Shown piece by piece: positions 60,484-64,000 of a DNA stretch of 64,000 nt. Numbering within the stretch: the first letter of the stretch is position 1; each line of letters opens with the position of its first letter. A model generated the notes under the pieces. It worked only from the letters and a program-made list of their open reading frames with translations. It did not search any database and was not told the origin of the DNA. The translations under genes were made by a program, and so were the position numbers. This DNA is from JAWKOK01 sp963698255 (GTDB taxonomy: Bacteria; Chloroflexota; Anaerolineae; Caldilineales; Caldilineaceae), in contig CAVOQD010000037.1 of NCBI GenBank assembly GCA_963698255.1, positions 124,001 to 188,000 on the forward strand, in the 5' to 3' direction.

Positions 60484-61332
60484 ATGGATACTAGCAATAT
60501 GACCGGCCGTGCGGGCAGCCCCCCTAGCCCCCCAAACTTGGGGGGAACGCTTGGCCGGCAAAGCAATGCTTGGCCGGCGACTTCAAAGCGCGGATCCGCG
60601 TGGCAAGCCACGCAAAGCAAAGCCTCCCCCAAGATTGGGGGCCGGGGGGCTGAGCTTGGCAGGCCCATGCTCGCTGCGCTTCTACTCGTGATCACTGCGT
60701 TGCTGCTCTCCGCCTGCACCATCGTGCCCATCGAGGAGGTCGAGGCCCAGGCCAAGAGCGAGGAGTTCGACCCGGCGGCCTATGTGGACGGTGTCTGGGC
60801 GAGCCAGGTGCAGCCGGCCATTGTCGAGAACTCGGTCGATCTGCCGACCGTGCTCAACGCCATCGAGGCCGATCTGGAAGCCGGCGGCAACGAGCATGGC
60901 ATTTTTGTCGGCGGAGCGTACAACTTCATGGTCAAGGGCCGCGGAACCATCAGCGAGGTGCTGACCGAATCCCGCAACGGCACGGTCGTGGTCGATCTGG
61001 AAGGCTACGATGGTCCGGGCAAGATCATCGTGCAGGTCGGCCCGCTGATCCGCGGCAACTCGGTGCGTGACGCCACCGGGCTGATCGAATTCGGCGAGTT
61101 CAAGGAGCAGACCGAGTTCGGCCAGGTCTCCAAGGAGATCAACAAGCGTGTGGCCGCCGATGTGCTCGGCGATGTCGATCTGGCGAATCTTCTGGGCAAG
61201 ACGGTCAATTTCGACGGCACATTCTCCGTCAGCACGATCAACCAGACCAGCATCGATCTGAGCGAGATCACGGTGACGCCGGTGACGTTTGAGGTTGCAA
61301 TGAAATGGGCACAGATGGGACACTACAACTGA
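60484..61332 (+). CDS. DUF2291 family lipoprotein, with a repeat-bearing N-terminus
   Basis: Homologue of DUF2291 lipoproteins, found beside ribose-type ABC transporters and of unknown precise function. The core is clear: VDGVWASQVQPAIVENSVDLPTVLNAI, GIFVGGAYNFMVKGRG, IIVQVGPLIRGNSVRDATGLIEFGEFKEQTEF. A lipobox LLLSAC gives lipid anchoring. Translated from ATG 60484, residues about 10-55 are encoded by a G/C palindromic repeat (60517-60651). The alternative ATG at 60667 (MLAALLLVITALLLSAC) begins just after the repeat and may be the real start. The last codons (HYN, stop) are encoded by the repeat at 61321. RbsA/RbsC-like genes follow. Confidence 0.8.
   Translation: MDTSNMTGRAGSPPSPPNLGGTLGRQSNAWPATSKRGSAWQATQSKASPKIGGRGAELGRPMLAALLLVITALLLSACTIVPIEEVEAQAKSEEFDPAAYVDGVWASQVQPAIVENSVDLPTVLNAIEADLEAGGNEHGIFVGGAYNFMVKGRGTISEVLTESRNGTVVVDLEGYDGPGKIIVQVGPLIRGNSVRDATGLIEFGEFKEQTEFGQVSKEINKRVAADVLGDVDLANLLGKTVNFDGTFSVSTINQTSIDLSEITVTPVTFEVAMKWAQMGHYN
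60517..60651. repeat. GC-rich inverted repeat
   Basis: Left end AGCCCCCCTAGCCCCCCAAA and right end CCAAGATTGGGGGCCGGGGG with CT, facing inverted repeats whose arms each form hairpins (CCCCCCAAACTTGGGGGG). It may have inserted in frame in the DUF2291 coding sequence or just before its start. Confidence 0.6.
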
Positions 61333-61438
61333 TTTGGAATGAAACGGATTATTGTCTGGAAAGGACGAAAGTCCGGAGCAGTACTGGGTCGATCTCAACG
61401 GCGATCCAAATCCGTTCCGGTCCTAATCCGTTGTAGTG
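61321..61438. repeat. Inverted repeat with CACTACAAC ends
   Basis: CACTACAACTGATTTGGAAT at the left, AATCCGTTGTAGTG at the right; second copy of the element at 53388-53507. The stop codon of the DUF2291 gene lies within the left end. Confidence 0.65.
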
Positions 61439-61457
61439 TTGCAAGAGGAAGAATCGA

Positions 61458-63087
61458 ATGACTGCAAGTGAAGCGATTCAAGTAGATGAAGCGATTGTCC
61501 GACAGCGGCGCCCATCGAGACGACATCGTCCTGCGCGCGGTCGATATCACCAAGGTCTTTCCGGGCACGGTTGCGCTGGACAAGGTGAATTTTAACGTCT
61601 ACCGGGGCAAGGTCAACGTGCTGGTGGGCGAGAACGGCGCGGGCAAGTCGACGTTGATGAAGGTGTTGGCAGGCGTCGAGCGTGCCACATCGGGGGAGCT
61701 GCTGCTCGACGGCGAGGCGCTGGAGATCCACTCGCCCCACGATGCAGCCAAGCATGGCATCGGCATCATCTACCAGGAGATGAATCTCTTCCCGAACCTG
61801 AACGTCACCGAGAACATCTTCATGGCCCATGAAGTGCTCAAGGGCGGCATCGTCATCGACCGCAAGGAGCAGAAGCGGATCACCCAGACGCTGCTGGATC
61901 GGCTGGAGCAGGAGATCGGGCCGGACGAGATGGTCAGCAACCTGCGCATCGGCCAGCAGCAGATCGTCGAGATCGCCAAGGCGCTGGCCCAGGATGTCAG
62001 CATCCTGATCATGGACGAGCCGACGTCGGCGCTCAGCGCCAGCGAAGTCGAGGTGCTCTTCGGCGTGATCCGCGACCTCCAGGCCAACGGCGTCTCCATC
62101 ATCTACATCTCGCACAAGCTGGACGAACTGTTGCAGATCGGCGACTACGTCACCGTGCTGCGCGACGGCAAGCTGATGGCCGAGCGTCCGGCAAGCGAGA
62201 TCGACGTGCCGTGGATCATCGAGCAGATGGTGGGGCGCGATCCGGCGTCACTTTTCCGCTACCAGAAGCGCGACCTCGGCGAAGAGTTGTTGCGGGTCGA
62301 GGAGATGGTGCTGCCGCGGGTCGGCGGCTTCACGGTGGACCACGTTTCGTTCAGTCTGCGGCGCGGCGAGATCCTGGGCATCTACGGCCTCATGGGCGCA
62401 GGACGCTCCGAGCTGTTCGAAAGCTTGCTCGGCCTGCACCCGGAGGCGACCGGCCAGGTCTGGCTCGACGGCGCGGAGGTCAAGAAGTCGAGCATCCGCA
62501 AACGCATCCAACTGGGCATGACGTTGGTGCCGGAAGATCGCCAGCGCGAGGGGCTGGTGCAGAGCATGTCGGTCGCCGACAACATGTTGTTGGCCAGTCT
62601 TCAGAAATATCTGAACGGATTCTATCTCTCCCGAAAGAAGGAATCGGCCAGCGTCGACCGCATGATCGGCGAGATGTCGGTCAAGACGACCAACTCGAAG
62701 CAGTTGGTCTCGGCGCTGAGCGGCGGCAACCAGCAGAAGGTCGTGGTGGCCAAGAGTCTGTTGACCGAGCCGGAAGTTCTGCTGCTCGACGAACCGACAC
62801 GCGGCATCGATGTCGGAGCCAAGGCCGAGATCTTCGAGATCATGAATCAACTGGCCAGCGACGGCTACGGCATCCTCTTTGTCTCGTCCGAGCTGAAGGA
62901 AGTGCTGGCCATGTCGGACCGCATTCTGGTCATGTCCAAGGGCAAGATCACGGGCGAGTTCGACCGGGATGAGGCGACAGAAGAGAAGCTGGTGGAGGCG
63001 TCCTACATCGGACATGGCCCGACCGGCAAACGTAAAGATGAAGAATCCCAGGGTGACAGAACCCAAAGTGGAAGAGGACTGAAATGA
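61458..63087 (+). CDS. Sugar ABC transporter ATP-binding protein, RbsA/MglA type
   Basis: About 535-residue double ATPase. First domain: Walker A GENGAGKSTL, signature-region NLRIGQQQIVEIAKAL and Walker B ILIMDEPTSALS. Second domain: degenerate phosphate loop GLMGAGRSELFESLLG (typical of this family), signature ALSGGNQQKVVVAKSL, Walker B VLLLDEPTRGIDVG. The best ribosome-binding site (AAGAGGAAGAATCG) precedes ATG 61458 (MTASEAIQVDEAIVRQ), which then needs a one-base indel near 61505 to enter the main frame; otherwise the start is ATG 61486. The stop overlaps the start of the next gene as ATGA (63084-63087). It should drive uptake of a monosaccharide, likely a pentose. Confidence 0.93.
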
Positions 63088-64000
63088 GTCAAGCGGAAGC
63101 AACCGTATCGACCACCAACCGATTCAGCGGATCGGAACTGAAGGCGTTGTTGCTGCGGGGACGGGCATTCATTGCACTCTTCGTGCTCGTGATCGTCTTT
63201 TCGATCCTTTCGCCCACCTTCCTGACGCCGGCCAACATCGTCATCATGTCCAAGCATGTGGCCATCAACGCCATCCTGGGCATCGGCATGACCTTTGTCA
63301 TCCTGACCGGCGGCATCGATCTTTCGGTCGGCTCTCTCGTCGGCCTCTGCGCCATGATCGCCGGCGGGCTGATCAACGAAGGCATCATTCTGCAAACGTT
63401 CGGCGTGGTGGTCTATCCACATGTCTGGACCATCATGTTGATGACGTTGGCGTCCGGCGTCTTCATGGGCGGCATCAGCGGTCTCATCATCACCCGCTTC
63501 AATGTGGCGCCCTTCATCGCCACGCTGGGTATGCTTTACGTGGCGCGCGGCATGGCCCTGTTGCGCTCCAACGGCAACACCTTCGCCAATTTGGTGGGCC
63601 GTGAGGAGCTTGGCAACACCGGCTTTCCGGTGTTGGGCGCAGGCAACTTCCTGGGCATCAACTACTCGATCTGGATCATGATCGTCTTTGCCCTGGTCGC
63701 CGTCTTCGTGACCCAGCGCACGCCCTTCGGTCGCCAGGTCTATGCCATCGGCGGCAACGAGCGGGCGGCCGAGCTTTCGGGCGTGCCGGTCAAGCGGGTC
63801 AAGACGATCGTCTACATGATCTCCGGTTTCTGTGCCGCCACAGTGGGCCTGATCATCTCGTCCCAATTGGTGGCGGCCCATCCGGCGACCGGCACATTCT
63901 TTGAGTTGAACGCAATTGCAGCCGTGGTTCTGGGCGGTACTTCCCTGTCTGGAGGGCGAGGAAGCATCGGCGGCACCATCATCGGGGCCTTTGTGATTGG
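63084..64000 (+). CDS. Sugar ABC transporter permease, RbsC type (partial, runs off the window)
   Basis: The first about 305 residues of a ribose-type permease (expected 330-350). Marks: LRGRAFIALFVLVIVFSILSPTFLTPANIVIM, VILTGGIDLSVGSLVGLCAMI (family signature ILTGGIDLSVG), ATLGMLYVARGMALLRSNGN, FVTQRTPFGRQVYAIGGNERAAELSGV (coupling loop), and AIAAVVLGGTSLSGGRGSIGGTIIGAFVI. No frameshift seen. Start overlaps the stop of the ATPase gene. The periplasmic binding protein of this system would be expected outside the window. Confidence 0.95.
   Translation, partial: MSQAEATVSTTNRFSGSELKALLLRGRAFIALFVLVIVFSILSPTFLTPANIVIMSKHVAINAILGIGMTFVILTGGIDLSVGSLVGLCAMIAGGLINEGIILQTFGVVVYPHVWTIMLMTLASGVFMGGISGLIITRFNVAPFIATLGMLYVARGMALLRSNGNTFANLVGREELGNTGFPVLGAGNFLGINYSIWIMIVFALVAVFVTQRTPFGRQVYAIGGNERAAELSGVPVKRVKTIVYMISGFCAATVGLIISSQLVAAHPATGTFFELNAIAAVVLGGTSLSGGRGSIGGTIIGAFVI

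Noticed and set aside
1..64000. tRNA, rRNA, prophage, integrase or plasmid-origin features
   Set aside because: I looked for cloverleaf patterns, integrase or terminase-like proteins and iteron clusters and found none that I could support.

Overview
This 64-kb window is GC-rich bacterial DNA with coding on both strands, no tRNA or rRNA gene that I can see, and very many gene-flanking palindromic repeats. The gene set points to a Chloroflexota (Anaerolineae/Caldilinea-like) genome: an AfsR/SARP-type ATPase regulator, a TgpA-type transglutaminase, a tubulin-like/VWA cluster, a UlaG-like MBL protein, SorC-regulated sugar genes with many ABC transporters, and 14-repeat WD40 proteins. This placement is inferred from gene families and was not tested by phylogeny. 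About 20 genes carry single-base frameshifts (about 33 in total). In almost every case the next fragment resumes the same family alignment with nothing missing, so I annotate the fragments as one gene each and read most of the breaks as uncorrected long-read assembly errors, not mass gene decay.

Left part (1-20.3 kb): a minus-strand cluster of tatD, polyprenyl synthetase and a family-2 glycosyltransferase, with a Uma2 nuclease-like gene after it; a phosphoglucomutase; a two-gene cassette of small unknown proteins; an inositol-phosphatase family gene; a 1095-residue SARP/AAA/TPR regulator; an exported four-repeat protein made by a recent internal duplication; an MBL-fold protein; and a transglutaminase membrane protein beside an exported membrane-anchored protein.

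Middle part (20.3-39.5 kb): two lipoproteins with DsbA-like thioredoxin domains. The second has an in-frame TGA exactly where the first cysteine of CxxC belongs, followed by a hairpin that fits the bacterial SECIS rules, so it is a selenoprotein candidate. Next comes a three-gene membrane cluster: a VWA protein, a tubulin/FtsZ-like GTPase, and a third large protein that looks like a degenerate, membrane-anchored paralogue of that GTPase. A serine beta-lactamase-family lipoprotein and a roughly 1780-residue beta-helix/cadherin-like surface protein follow, converging on a strong terminator hairpin.

Right part (39.8-64 kb): a carbohydrate-use island. A SorC-type regulator faces a split transketolase and an FGGY kinase across a palindromic operator region. 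Downstream lie an oligopeptide-type ABC transporter, two paralogous DUF5060/DUF4038 (apiosidase-like) glycoside hydrolases, nucleoside-hydrolase-like proteins, an epimerase, a cupin, and a ribose-type ABC transporter that runs off the right edge. Split transketolase + FGGY kinase + DUF4038 hydrolases matches the logic of transketolase-type D-apiose catabolism, although no apiose isomerase is visible here.
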